DNA from: Rhodopseudomonas telluris
GTDB lineage: Bacteria; Pseudomonadota; Alphaproteobacteria; Rhizobiales; Xanthobacteraceae
Reading direction: 5' to 3'
Assembly: GCF_042432815.1 (NCBI RefSeq)
Contig: NZ_JBHLWM010000008.1
Coordinates: forward strand, 1-64,000
DNA length: 64,000 nt
Shown here: one piece after another, positions 27,318 to 36,069 of the stretch
Layout: each line of letters opens with the position of its first letter
Numbering within the stretch: position 1 is the stretch's first letter
Translations under genes and position numbers: made by a program
Notes under the pieces: model-generated
What the model was told of the DNA's origin: nothing
The model's input: only the letters and a program-made list of their open reading frames with translations
Databases searched by the model: none

Positions 27318-28640
27318 TTACGCCGATGTTTTGGTCTCGGCTGTTGGGCTGGGTATCGGCACGACGCGGGAGCCCAACGGGGTGAGCCCGGCTGTTGTGG
27401 CTTTGCTCTGGCCGGACAGGACACGATCGTACAATGCTTCCAGACCGTCCAAATGGCGATCTATGGTCGCCGGGGTCTGCCAATAGTTGCGATAGGCGGC
27501 ATCGCCCAGTGCGGCGACAAGTCGATGGTTGGTGGCGAGACGTGAAAGCAGGTGCGCCAGCGCGGTGGCATTGCCGTTCTCGAACAGCAGGCCGGTCACG
27601 CCTGGTTCGATCGCTGCAGCCGGCGCCGTCTCGGTCGCGGTAATCACCGGAACGCCAGCGCTGAGCGCCTCGGGTACGACCATGCCTTGCGTTTCACGCC
27701 ATAGCGACGGCACCACCACCGCGCGACTGGCGCGAATGGCCTGGGCGACGTTTGCGGCGGCCAACCAGCCGGTGATGGTCGCCGACGGAGCGATTCGTGC
27801 GACATCGGGTCGTAATTCTCCGTCACCAACCAGCACCAACGGCACACCGGCGCGTTCAGCAGCCTCGGCGGCGATCAGCACGCCCTTCTCGCGTGAGAAC
27901 CGTCCGACATAAGTGAAGTGGTTCGACTGCGCCGGCGCGGCCGGGCCGTGATCGGCGACATCGATCGGGTTGGGGATGACGGTCATCTCCAGCCGATCCG
28001 AAACGAACGGCCGCATGATGCGGCGCGAATAGTCGGTGACGCACACCGCTGCCGCAAGGACTTCGGTGGCTCTGGCGAAATGTGACAAGCTGATCTGTCG
28101 CGCGACACGCCATAGCTTGTGGATCCGCGCCCGTGCGTCGCAATCGCCGGCGATGCAGTTCAGCGACATCGGCGTGCGCGGACAAGCGGCACCGGTCTGA
28201 AAATCGTGCAGTGCTGCGTTTGGACAAACGAAGCCGTAGTCGTGCAACGTCGCGACGACGGGATGACCTGATCGGCCTGCCGCTGCGAATACGCTTGCCG
28301 ACAGCGCTTTCGACCAGCTGTGAAGATGAACGATGGTGTGCCCGCGGCTTGTGCTCGCCAGCAGGCTTCGGAGTTGATCTGCCGCCTTGGTGTTCCAAAG
28401 TGCCTGCGCGGCCAGCTTGATCCGCCCCCCGCTCGCTAGGTCTGCCTGGCCGAGCAGATGGACCTCGATGCCGGCATCGATCAACTCACGTGAAGCCGGC
28501 CCCATCGCGGCGAACACAATGACGCGGTGGCCGCGCTGGGCCAATCCGACAGCGGACTGCAGCGCGACTTTCGATGCGCCGCCGCCGGGGAAGGCGCGAT
28601 CGTTGACGATGACCACATCGGGAAGGTCAGCCTGGCGCAC
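27318..28640 (-). CDS. Glycosyltransferase, GT4-type
   Basis: A 440-aa GT-B fold retaining glycosyltransferase. The N-terminal domain has FPGGGASKVALQSAVGLAQRGH and VVATLHDYGFVCPN. The C-terminal nucleotide-sugar domain has FTYVGRFSREKGVLIAAEAAE, VLVGDGELRP and the E-x7-E-like region SLWRETQGMVVPEALSAGVPVI. GTG at 28640 overlaps the end of the previous gene by 14 bases and has GGAG upstream. Donor and acceptor are unknown. Confidence 0.9.
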   Translation of the reverse strand: MRQADLPDVVIVNDRAFPGGGASKVALQSAVGLAQRGHRVIVFAAMGPASRELIDAGIEVHLLGQADLASGGRIKLAAQALWNTKAADQLRSLLASTSRGHTIVHLHSWSKALSASVFAAAGRSGHPVVATLHDYGFVCPNAALHDFQTGAACPRTPMSLNCIAGDCDARARIHKLWRVARQISLSHFARATEVLAAAVCVTDYSRRIMRPFVSDRLEMTVIPNPIDVADHGPAAPAQSNHFTYVGRFSREKGVLIAAEAAERAGVPLVLVGDGELRPDVARIAPSATITGWLAAANVAQAIRASRAVVVPSLWRETQGMVVPEALSAGVPVITATETAPAAAIEPGVTGLLFENGNATALAHLLSRLATNHRLVAALGDAAYRNYWQTPATIDRHLDGLEALYDRVLSGQSKATTAGLTPLGSRVVPIPSPTAETKTSA

Positions 28641-29769
28641 GGCGTTTCTCCTGCGCTACCTGATAATAGACCTCGACCGTCCGACGGACGCAGGTCTCCC
28701 AGTTTAGACGGCGTGCTTGCAGCCGGCCGCGCTCGCGCAAGGCATGGCAAAACGCTGAGTCGGTCGCGAGTTTCATAAGGGCGACGGTCAGATCGTCGCT
28801 GCGGCGCGGGTCGACATACACTGCGGCATCGCCACCGACCTCGGTCATCGGCGCCATGTTCGACGTGACGACCGGACAACCGGAAGCCATCGCTTCGAGG
28901 ATTGGCAGGCCGAATCCTTCGTAGAGCGATGGATAGAGAAACGCGGTGGCGCGCGCATATAAGGCCCGGAGCACCGCGTCGGACACGTAGCCGAGTTCGA
29001 CGACGCGATCGGCGATGCCGTTCGCAGCGATTGCCTTAATGTCCTCGGCGGTGTCCCAGCCGCGCGCACCCGTCAGGACCAGCCGGTGGGGGAGGCGATC
29101 AGCCACGTTCGCGAAGCCGGCAATCACCCGCGCAAAATTCTTCCGAGGGCTCAGCGAACCAGTGAAGAGAAAGAACGGACGTTCGGACAGGATCGGTGGC
29201 AATTCCTCGAAGGCTTCGCTGCTCGATGGCGAAAAGAACTCCTCGCCGACGCCTTCCTCGATCACGTGGATCCGGTCGGCCGCGGCGGCCCCGCCGAATG
29301 TCATCACCTCGTCGGCTGTCGAGCGCGATACGCAGATGATTGCAGCAGCCCGCCGGGCGGCGGCGGCAATCGAGGATCGCAGCAGCCAAGGCCTCGCTTT
29401 GCCGAAATACTCCGGATGAACCAGCACGCCGAGGTCATGATAGGTGATGATCCACGGCTTGGCCGTCGCGATCGGATAGTCGACATCCAGGGAGTGGATG
29501 AGATCGACATCCTCGAGCCACCGTTCAAGCTTGGGCACCGGAGATCCAGCCGCCCACATCGACGCCAGCGCGCGCCGGCTGAGCGGCAAGCGTCGGAATC
29601 CGCTCGTCGTCAGCCAGTCGGGCTCATTGTGGCCAAAATCAGAGACCGATGAAATCGGCACGGTGTCGATCCCGTGGGCGGCGAGGCCATCGTGGATCTC
29701 GTGCGAATATCGACTGAGTCCGAACCGCGTGCGCCGTGCAAAATTATCACTGTGAAGCGCGACGCGCAT
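28627..29769 (-). CDS. Glycosyltransferase, GT4-type
   Basis: A 380-aa GT-B glycosyltransferase. It contains RFGLSRYSHEIHDGL, WIITYHDLGVLVHPEYF and ICVSRSTADEVM. The donor domain has FFLFTGSLSPRKNFARVIAGF and FLYPSLYEGFGLPILEAMASGCPVVTSN, the mannosyl/glucosyl-transferase-like E-x7-E site. The ATG overlaps the preceding polymerase gene by 23 bases. Specificity unknown. Confidence 0.92.
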   Translation of the reverse strand: MRVALHSDNFARRTRFGLSRYSHEIHDGLAAHGIDTVPISSVSDFGHNEPDWLTTSGFRRLPLSRRALASMWAAGSPVPKLERWLEDVDLIHSLDVDYPIATAKPWIITYHDLGVLVHPEYFGKARPWLLRSSIAAAARRAAAIICVSRSTADEVMTFGGAAAADRIHVIEEGVGEEFFSPSSSEAFEELPPILSERPFFLFTGSLSPRKNFARVIAGFANVADRLPHRLVLTGARGWDTAEDIKAIAANGIADRVVELGYVSDAVLRALYARATAFLYPSLYEGFGLPILEAMASGCPVVTSNMAPMTEVGGDAAVYVDPRRSDDLTVALMKLATDSAFCHALRERGRLQARRLNWETCVRRTVEVYYQVAQEKRRAPG

Positions 29770-31129
29770 CTGACGGCACTCCCATTCTGATCGGTCTTGG
29801 CCGCGTTGCCGGCGACGCAGAGGTCGTCATCGCCGTGATCATGCCGATGAAGATCATGATGTGATTCAACAGCTCCTCCGAGAGCACGGCGTGATTGTCC
29901 GCGAACACGATGAAGGCGAGGGCGAGGGCGCCGCCGCCGGTGATCGGTCGGATCGTCTTGGGGGCGACGAAGCCGCAGTGCACGACCCAGATCCAGAACG
30001 CCGCCATGACGAGGAACCCGAAGATTCCGAAGAAGTAGATGTAGAGCAGATAGCCGTTGGAGACGAAGCCATCGAGAATTTCGGAGGGAATATCGACGTT
30101 GAAGCGCGTCAGCTTCTGGATCTCGAGGCCGACGCCGGTGAACAGCAGCGTCGGATCCTGGACGAGCATCTCCCAGAAGCGCTGAGGTCCTTCGCTGAGC
30201 CGGGCGCTGACATTGGCTTCGTCGACACCTGCGGAGAGACTCCCAAGTCGGTCGAGTAGCGCGCTTGGATCAACGAAGATCAGGATCGGCGCGATCAGCG
30301 CGGCGCCGAGCAGCAGGCGTGGCAACGCGCGTTCTGGGGCGGTCGTCATGACGTAGCCGAGGCCGACGAGGCCGGTCGCGATGATGACCTGGCGCGATCC
30401 GCAGGCCAGCGCGATGACGGCGAGGCAGGCCGGCACGACATAGCTGAGCAGGCTCTGGCGGCGGTCGATCACGCTGATCAGCCAGTAGTTCAACGCTGCC
30501 ATCAGGGCGACGATGCCGAACGTATTCGGCGAGCCGAACGGCCCGGAGACGCGGCCTAGCGCGCTCAGGACCTCTGCGGCTGCGACGCTGCCGCTCTGAT
30601 CGGCGGTCTCGTCGCCGGCGCCATAGAACAGGCGCACCAGCACGGCATTCCAATCCGAACTCGACTTCTCCAGGATCGCGATCGCGGCGAGGACTATCAG
30701 TCCGATAGCAATGCCGAGCCGCAGGCCACTACGTTCCGCCGAAGTCGCGCCGCGCAGCAGGAACGCGCCGAGCACGATCGTTGTCATCGCAAGACCGGTG
30801 TGGCCGAGATTCCAGATCATCTCCGGATAAAAGCCGTAGGTCAGCGTTGGCAGCAGCGTGCCGAAGATCGTCAGGATCCCGATGAACAAGATGCTCCAAG
30901 GCGGAACTTGTTGGGGCCAGGCGGGGAGCCCACGGCGAGTGAGAACGATCGTCCACACCAGGAAGACTGCGACGTCGAACAGATAGACAGGAATCGGCCC
31001 GATCAAGCCGCGTAGCAGCGGCAGACCGGTGATCAGGAAGCCCCACCCGAAGAACAGCCATGGCGTACGCGAGGCACGGGCCCAGCAGAGAAAGGCGAAC
31101 ACCGCGAGGAAGACCGGGAGTGATTTCAT
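29747..31129 (-). CDS. O-antigen ligase/polymerase-like membrane protein (Wzy type)
   Basis: A 460-aa protein with about 11-12 membrane segments. It has a large loop before the last helices containing ARLSEGPQRFWEMLVQDPTLLFTGVGLEIQK, which resembles the conserved region of the O-antigen ligase/polymerase family (Wzy_C). GSPNTFGIVALMAALNYW and ACGSRQVIIATGLVGLGYV are also typical. Start ATG 31129 has GGAGGATC directly upstream and overlaps the stop of the acyltransferase gene at 31126. It is one of two such proteins in the locus (the other at 48917). Confidence 0.82.
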   Translation of the reverse strand: MKSLPVFLAVFAFLCWARASRTPWLFFGWGFLITGLPLLRGLIGPIPVYLFDVAVFLVWTIVLTRRGLPAWPQQVPPWSILFIGILTIFGTLLPTLTYGFYPEMIWNLGHTGLAMTTIVLGAFLLRGATSAERSGLRLGIAIGLIVLAAIAILEKSSSDWNAVLVRLFYGAGDETADQSGSVAAAEVLSALGRVSGPFGSPNTFGIVALMAALNYWLISVIDRRQSLLSYVVPACLAVIALACGSRQVIIATGLVGLGYVMTTAPERALPRLLLGAALIAPILIFVDPSALLDRLGSLSAGVDEANVSARLSEGPQRFWEMLVQDPTLLFTGVGLEIQKLTRFNVDIPSEILDGFVSNGYLLYIYFFGIFGFLVMAAFWIWVVHCGFVAPKTIRPITGGGALALAFIVFADNHAVLSEELLNHIMIFIGMITAMTTSASPATRPRPIRMGVPSDARRASQ

Positions 31130-32259
31130 TTTGATCCTCCGAGTCCTCGCGGCGCCGCTGCGAGAGCGGATGCACGCACGGATCTCGTTGGGGGGCGCCG
31201 ACCAAGCCACGCCAGCATCGGCCGTTCGAACCATAGATAGACGGCGATCGACGCCAGGATCGAACTCGCCATGGCCAGCGCGAAGTATGCGGCGACGGAA
31301 TTGAGGTGAAGGGCCGACCACGCCACGCCAACGGCACGGAGCGTGAAGAGGTGCGACAGATACAGCGCGTAGGAGGCGTTGCCGCACAGCACCAGAATGC
31401 GGCTCCAACTTCGGTCTGGAAGATCACGGCCGAGCACGGTGGCCGCAACGATGGCAGCAGCCGGAATTCCCCAAAAGAACCAGCGGTCCTGAAACGCGTT
31501 GAAGCCGGCCTGATTGCCGATCGACAGTGCCGCCAATGCGCCGACGACGATGGCAGCGCGGACGATGCCGGGCATCCGGAAATTTGCGAGGCACAGCCTC
31601 CCGATCAGAATGCCGAATAGGAATTCGACGGTGATCGGGAAGCCCCACGCGTCGAGTTGATCGCCCACGACACCCGGAAACAACGCGCGCGGAATCATCA
31701 GGGCGAACAGGATGCCTACGATTGCTGCTAGCCCGATCGCGCGGCGAAACAGCAGGCCGAAAGCGAACACGCTGTAGAAGAGGATTTCGAAGTTCAGTGT
31801 CCAGCCGACCGAGAGCGGCGGGACGAGCGCGCCCGACGGCGCCCGCCAGGGAACGAATAGGAGGGAGGCGAGGATGTGCGGAAGGGACAGCTGGGTCGAC
31901 TGGACCCGTTCCGGCAGAACGACGACGGTCAGGATCGCGAGCAGGGTAAAGACCCAGTACAGCGGCGCGACGCGGATCAGCCGGCGTCGCATGAACGCGG
32001 CGGGCGCGCCGGGGCGCCCGAACTGGTCCGCGGCCATCATGTACATTACGAAGCCCGAGATCACGAAGAAGATGTCGACGCCGGCGTGCCACGGCAGGCC
32101 GGTCGGGTCGTCGAACGGCGCGAGGCCGGGGATCCGGCCGCGGCGCAAGGCGTCCTGGAGATGGCCGATCAGAACCATCGCCGCGGCGACGAAGCGCAGG
32201 AGTTGCACGCTGCGAATGGTCGCCCGTTCGGGGCCGGTGGGTACGGTCATCGTGCTCAT
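31126..32259 (-). CDS. Membrane acyltransferase (acyltransferase_3)
   Basis: A 377-aa polytopic O-acyltransferase. It begins SVQLLRFVAAAMVLIGHLQD (catalytic-type His), followed by GVDIFFVISGFVMYM, MRRRLIRVAPLYWVFT, SVGWTLNFEILFYSVFA and later CGNASYALYLSHLFT and WFERPML. The start at 32259 overlaps the stop of the 32256 gene (ATGA), implying coupled translation; ATG 32250 is a nearby alternative. It probably acetylates a different position from the 26051 enzyme. Confidence 0.92.
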   Translation of the reverse strand: MSTMTVPTGPERATIRSVQLLRFVAAAMVLIGHLQDALRRGRIPGLAPFDDPTGLPWHAGVDIFFVISGFVMYMMAADQFGRPGAPAAFMRRRLIRVAPLYWVFTLLAILTVVVLPERVQSTQLSLPHILASLLFVPWRAPSGALVPPLSVGWTLNFEILFYSVFAFGLLFRRAIGLAAIVGILFALMIPRALFPGVVGDQLDAWGFPITVEFLFGILIGRLCLANFRMPGIVRAAIVVGALAALSIGNQAGFNAFQDRWFFWGIPAAAIVAATVLGRDLPDRSWSRILVLCGNASYALYLSHLFTLRAVGVAWSALHLNSVAAYFALAMASSILASIAVYLWFERPMLAWLGRRPPTRSVRASALAAAPRGLGGSK

Positions 32260-33413
32260 CTGGCTACCTGCCGCCACAGCCGCTCGACCCGGTCGGCGAC
32301 GGTCAGATACAGCGTGTCCCAATTGCGCGTCGCCGCGACGGCACGCCGGCTCAACGTCAATTCGGGACGCGGGTCGGCGATGCGCTCGGCGACCAGGCGG
32401 ATGAAGTCGTCGGCATTCGCCGCGAGGTCGACCACCGGCCGCAGCGGCTCGAGCGATCGCAGCGCGACCGAGACGATCGGCCGGCCCGTCGCAAGGTACT
32501 CGATCACCTTGAGCGGATCGGACCTGTGGCGGAGCTCGTTGATGAGGTGCGGCTGGATGCACACATCGAAGGCGCGAAGATAGGTCGGCACTTCGCGATG
32601 CGGCACCGCGCCGACCCGGACAAGGCCCGGGATGGCGGCAAGGCGCTGCTCGACCTCAGGCTTGACCGGGCCGACGATGACGACCTGTTTCGGCCATCTC
32701 GCGGCGAGGCGCGCGAGCAGATCGAAGTCCATCCAGGATGCGACCAGACCGACGAAGCCGATGCGCGGATGTGGCACATCCTTCAGCGGGTCGTCCTTGG
32801 GGCTGTCGTCGAAAAACATGCCGTCGACTCCGTTCGAAACCGCGGTCACCGGCGTCGACGCCAGGCCGCAGAGCTTCGTGCGCAGTTCTTCGCTGGTCGT
32901 AAAAATCTGGTCTGCGCCTGCCGCGAGGCGCTGCTCCCGCTCACGCGTCAGCGCGCGCTCGGAGTCCGAGGTCGCGTAGTAGTCGTAATCGTCGGTGACG
33001 TCGTAGACGACGGCGCGGGGATGAAGGCGCTCTAGCGTGTGGATCGACGCGGGCAGACGGCACCAGACCAGCGGGTTGGCCAAGCCAAGCCTTGCCGCCT
33101 CGCGCCGCACGGCGCCGGCAAAGCGATATCCGTTGATCGCGCCGATCACCGACGAGGTCCGCGATCCCGGAAGTTGCAGCGGAAGCTCCATCACCGTGAT
33201 GCCGGGTTCGACCTCCTGCGGTGCGGCGGTCCGCAACGCCGCCTTCATCCGAGCGCGGATCGCGACGGGATTTTCGACATAGAGAATGCGAGCGCCGTCG
33301 GCGGCGAGGCGGCGGGCAAAATGGTTCTGCCGCGTCCAGACGCCGTGCCAGGGCGGCGATTGCAGCCAGACGATGTCGAGGCCGGCGAACCTGCCGTGTC
33401 GCGCGGTGGTCAT
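32256..33413 (-). CDS. Glycosyltransferase, TuaH/GT4-like
   Basis: A 385-aa GT-B-type protein. It opens GLDIVWLQSPPWHGVWTRQNHFARRLAADG and contains VVYDVTDDYDYY, FTTSEELRTKL, RIGFVGLVASWMDFDLLARLA and HRSDPLKVIEYLATGRPIVS, a pattern shared with TuaH-like and rhamnan/teichuronic-type transferases. The start at 33413 overlaps the methyltransferase stop (ATGA). Donor sugar unknown. Confidence 0.88.
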   Translation of the reverse strand: MTTARHGRFAGLDIVWLQSPPWHGVWTRQNHFARRLAADGARILYVENPVAIRARMKAALRTAAPQEVEPGITVMELPLQLPGSRTSSVIGAINGYRFAGAVRREAARLGLANPLVWCRLPASIHTLERLHPRAVVYDVTDDYDYYATSDSERALTREREQRLAAGADQIFTTSEELRTKLCGLASTPVTAVSNGVDGMFFDDSPKDDPLKDVPHPRIGFVGLVASWMDFDLLARLAARWPKQVVIVGPVKPEVEQRLAAIPGLVRVGAVPHREVPTYLRAFDVCIQPHLINELRHRSDPLKVIEYLATGRPIVSVALRSLEPLRPVVDLAANADDFIRLVAERIADPRPELTLSRRAVAATRNWDTLYLTVADRVERLWRQVAR

Positions 33414-34063
33414 TCGGGGACCGTGCATTCGAAGAAGTAGTGGTAGCTGTAGTCCGGGCAGAACCACTGCCGCTCGATCCGCAAATGCCGGCGGATCACC
33501 GCGGCGGCCTGTTCGATCGAATGGCCGCGGGTGCCCAGCTCCCAATGATGCTGACCGTCGAAAATCCAGGTTTTCGGCCGCACCAGCTTGCGCGAGAAGA
33601 TGTAGCGGAAGCGATCTTTGAGGAAGCGGAAGCGAAGCTCCAGCGGATATCCCCAGTGCGGCAAGGAGATGATCACCGTGCGGCGTGCGACCTTGGTGAG
33701 TTCTCCGATGGCCTTGTCGAAGTCGGCAAACGGTAGATGTTCAAGCACCTGGAAGGCGCAGACGAGGTCGTGCGACTTGGCCGGTACGATCTCCGACAGC
33801 CGGCGAACGTCGCCGACGTAGTCCGGGGCCAGTTCGGGATCGAAATCGAAGGTCTTCACCTCGATGCCCGATTTTTGCAGCGCTGCTGTGGTCAGGCCGT
33901 TGCCGGGGCCGATTTCGAGAACGGTGCGCGGCGCGTGGCGCAGGATGGTGTCGATCTGATACCAATAGGAGATCCAGCGCTGCAGATGCACATAGCTGGT
34001 GAATTGGTAGAAGTCGGCTTCGACCTGGATATCGTGCTTGGCCGTGCTGTCACGGGTGATCAT
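33410..34063 (-). CDS. SAM-dependent methyltransferase
   Basis: A 217-aa class I methyltransferase with motif I VLEIGPGNGLTT (48-59), an acidic end of strand 2 (VKTFDFDPE), motif IV CAFQVLEHLPF and WGYPLELRFRFLKDRF. Being inside the glycosyltransferase operon, it probably methylates a sugar, so O-methylated residues may occur in the polymer. ATG start at 34063; overlaps the neighbouring genes on both sides by four bases. Confidence 0.88.
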   Translation of the reverse strand: MITRDSTAKHDIQVEADFYQFTSYVHLQRWISYWYQIDTILRHAPRTVLEIGPGNGLTTAALQKSGIEVKTFDFDPELAPDYVGDVRRLSEIVPAKSHDLVCAFQVLEHLPFADFDKAIGELTKVARRTVIISLPHWGYPLELRFRFLKDRFRYIFSRKLVRPKTWIFDGQHHWELGTRGHSIEQAAAVIRRHLRIERQWFCPDYSYHYFFECTVPE

Positions 34064-34887
34064 GTGCCGTTGCCTTCATCTGCAAGACATTTCTCGAGTT
34101 CGCTGCGTGGGATCCGGTTCTGCTCGTCCCAGGCCACGGCCCAGCCATTGAACGTGCCGGAGAACACGTAGAGGGCAAAAATCAGTCCGTGCTCGCCGTA
34201 ACGCCAAGCTCCGCCCCAGGCCCATGCCTTGGCGGCGCGCCACAACGGCATGAACAGCAGGTGCCACCAGCGGACGGGTCCGCGCTTGGCGATCTCGCGG
34301 CCGGTCGGCTGTGCGTAGTTGACGTTCTTGCCGATGCGTTCGAGAAAGCTCTCGTCGTTGAGATGCCACATCTCGGCGGTGAGCTGGCCGATCGCCGCCG
34401 CGCCGCCGTCGACGTCCACCTGTTCGTGGATGGCGCCGACGAAACGATGGCGGCCGCGGCGCCCCAGTTGAACGTTGTTCCAATTCTGCCAGCCGCCGGC
34501 GCGGAACGGGCGGTGAAGAAAGAAGTTCAGGCGACGGTAGCGAAACCCGTCGAACGCGGTTGACGGCAGCGTTGCGGCAATCTCGGCAGCAAGCCGCGGC
34601 GGAATCCGCTCGTCGATGTCCATGTGCAGCAGCCAGTCGGCGGTCGCGAGCGCGGAGCCGGCGTTGCGCTGGGCGGCGAAGCCGCCGGCCGGTTCAAGCC
34701 GGCGTTGCAGCACGCGCACTTTCGGGCCACGGCTCTGCAGATATTCCAGCGTCCCGTCGGTGGAGCCGTCATCGACGATGACGATTTCATCCGCGATGGG
34801 ATCGACGTTCATGATGAAGGCTTCGATGTCACGAATCTCGTTGCGCGCAATCGCCACCACGGCCAGCGTCGGCTTCGCGGCACTCAT
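34060..34887 (-). CDS. Glycosyltransferase family 2 (GT-A)
   Basis: A 275-aa inverting glycosyltransferase of the WaaE/KdtX-like GT2 group. It has VVAIARNEIRDIEAFI, IVIVDDGSTDGTLEYL, FAAQRNAGSALATADWLLHMDIDERI (the DID metal-binding triad) and GAIHEQVDVDG. GKNVNYAQPTGREIAKRGP near the C-terminus is a further hallmark of this subgroup. The start at 34887 overlaps the previous stop (ATGA). Confidence 0.93.
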   Translation of the reverse strand: MSAAKPTLAVVAIARNEIRDIEAFIMNVDPIADEIVIVDDGSTDGTLEYLQSRGPKVRVLQRRLEPAGGFAAQRNAGSALATADWLLHMDIDERIPPRLAAEIAATLPSTAFDGFRYRRLNFFLHRPFRAGGWQNWNNVQLGRRGRHRFVGAIHEQVDVDGGAAAIGQLTAEMWHLNDESFLERIGKNVNYAQPTGREIAKRGPVRWWHLLFMPLWRAAKAWAWGGAWRYGEHGLIFALYVFSGTFNGWAVAWDEQNRIPRSELEKCLADEGNGT

Positions 34888-36068
34888 CGCTCCGCTCTCT
34901 CGAACAGCGCCGCGAGCGCGCGGATATGGCGTCGGGAGTCGTATTGCTCCTCGACCGTCTTGCGGGCCGCGGTCGCCATGCGGGCTGCGGTGTTTCCCTC
35001 TGCCAGTGCGGTCAGCGCTGCAACGAAGCCGGGGCGATCGTCGACTGCAGACAGGATGAAACCATTGATGCCGGGCTCGATGATTTCGCGTGCCGCCGGC
35101 AGCGGCGAGACGATCACAGGACGGCCCGAGGCCATAGCCTCGACGACGACATTCGGAAGGCCGTCGTTGAAATCGTCGGAGGCGAGCAGCGCGAACACCT
35201 GACAGTCGCGCATGTAGCAAGTGACCTTGTCGTGCGAGACCCAGCCGGGCAGCTCGAGCCGTTCGGAAAAGCCGGTTTCGGCCGCGACCCTGCGGATCGT
35301 ATCCTCTTCCGGACCGCGCCCGAGAATGGTGAGCCGAACGTCGAGCCCCTGCGTCGTAGCGTCGGCGCAGGCCCGCACGAGGCGGTCGAAGCCCTTCGAC
35401 GAGGTGAGGCGGCCAGCCGACAGGATGCGCAGCGGCGGCGGCGTGGTCGCCGCGGGCTGTACCGAGAACGTGCCGACATCGACGCCGTGATACACGAGAT
35501 GCGACTTGGCGCGCGCGGCCGGTCCGAGCCGCGACAGCAGATATTCCATCGCGGCACCGTTGCAGAACGTCGCAAATCGAAGCCGTTCGAAGCAGGCAGC
35601 GAAGTGTCCGTTATCGTGGGCGACTTCGTGCGCGTGAATGCTGACCGAATAGGGCAGGTCGGTGGCCAGGCTGGCAAGGTGAGCGCATTGCGTCGCGTAG
35701 GGCCAATGCGCGTGCAGCAGCGTCACGCCATCGCGCCGGGCGCGCCGCGCCAGAGCGGCAGCGCGGCCGAGCCGTAGCAGTCGATTGCTCCGGTCGGTCG
35801 CGGTCCGTGCCAGCCGCTTCTCTTCGCCGAACATCGCCAGCGTCGAAATCGACGGCAGGGCGGCTGCGGCCTCATTGCGCGAGATGTATTGCGTCATTGC
35901 TTTCAGACTGCATGCCTGATCGCCGAGCAGTTCGGCGTCGCGTCCTTGCGGTTCGTCGAACGAGTAGATTTCCACCTCGTGGCCGAGTCCGATGATGTCC
36001 GCGACTTCGCGACTGATGAACGTCTCGGACGGCCAGGGAAAGCGATGGATGACGTAGCCGATCTTCAT
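34884..36068 (-). CDS. Glycosyltransferase, GT4-type
   Basis: A 394-aa GT-B retaining glycosyltransferase. It opens MKIGYVIHRFPWPSETFISREV, the typical start of colanic-acid/exopolysaccharide GT4 enzymes such as WcaL/AmsK. It also has HAHWPYATQCAHLAS, VSIHAHEVA, ILSAGRLTSSKGFDRLVRAC and ASDDFNDGLPNVVVEAMASGRPVIVS. It sits one base from the stop of the 36070 gene. Confidence 0.93.
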   Translation of the reverse strand: MKIGYVIHRFPWPSETFISREVADIIGLGHEVEIYSFDEPQGRDAELLGDQACSLKAMTQYISRNEAAAALPSISTLAMFGEEKRLARTATDRSNRLLRLGRAAALARRARRDGVTLLHAHWPYATQCAHLASLATDLPYSVSIHAHEVAHDNGHFAACFERLRFATFCNGAAMEYLLSRLGPAARAKSHLVYHGVDVGTFSVQPAATTPPPLRILSAGRLTSSKGFDRLVRACADATTQGLDVRLTILGRGPEEDTIRRVAAETGFSERLELPGWVSHDKVTCYMRDCQVFALLASDDFNDGLPNVVVEAMASGRPVIVSPLPAAREIIEPGINGFILSAVDDRPGFVAALTALAEGNTAARMATAARKTVEEQYDSRRHIRALAALFERAER

Positions 36069-36069
36069 G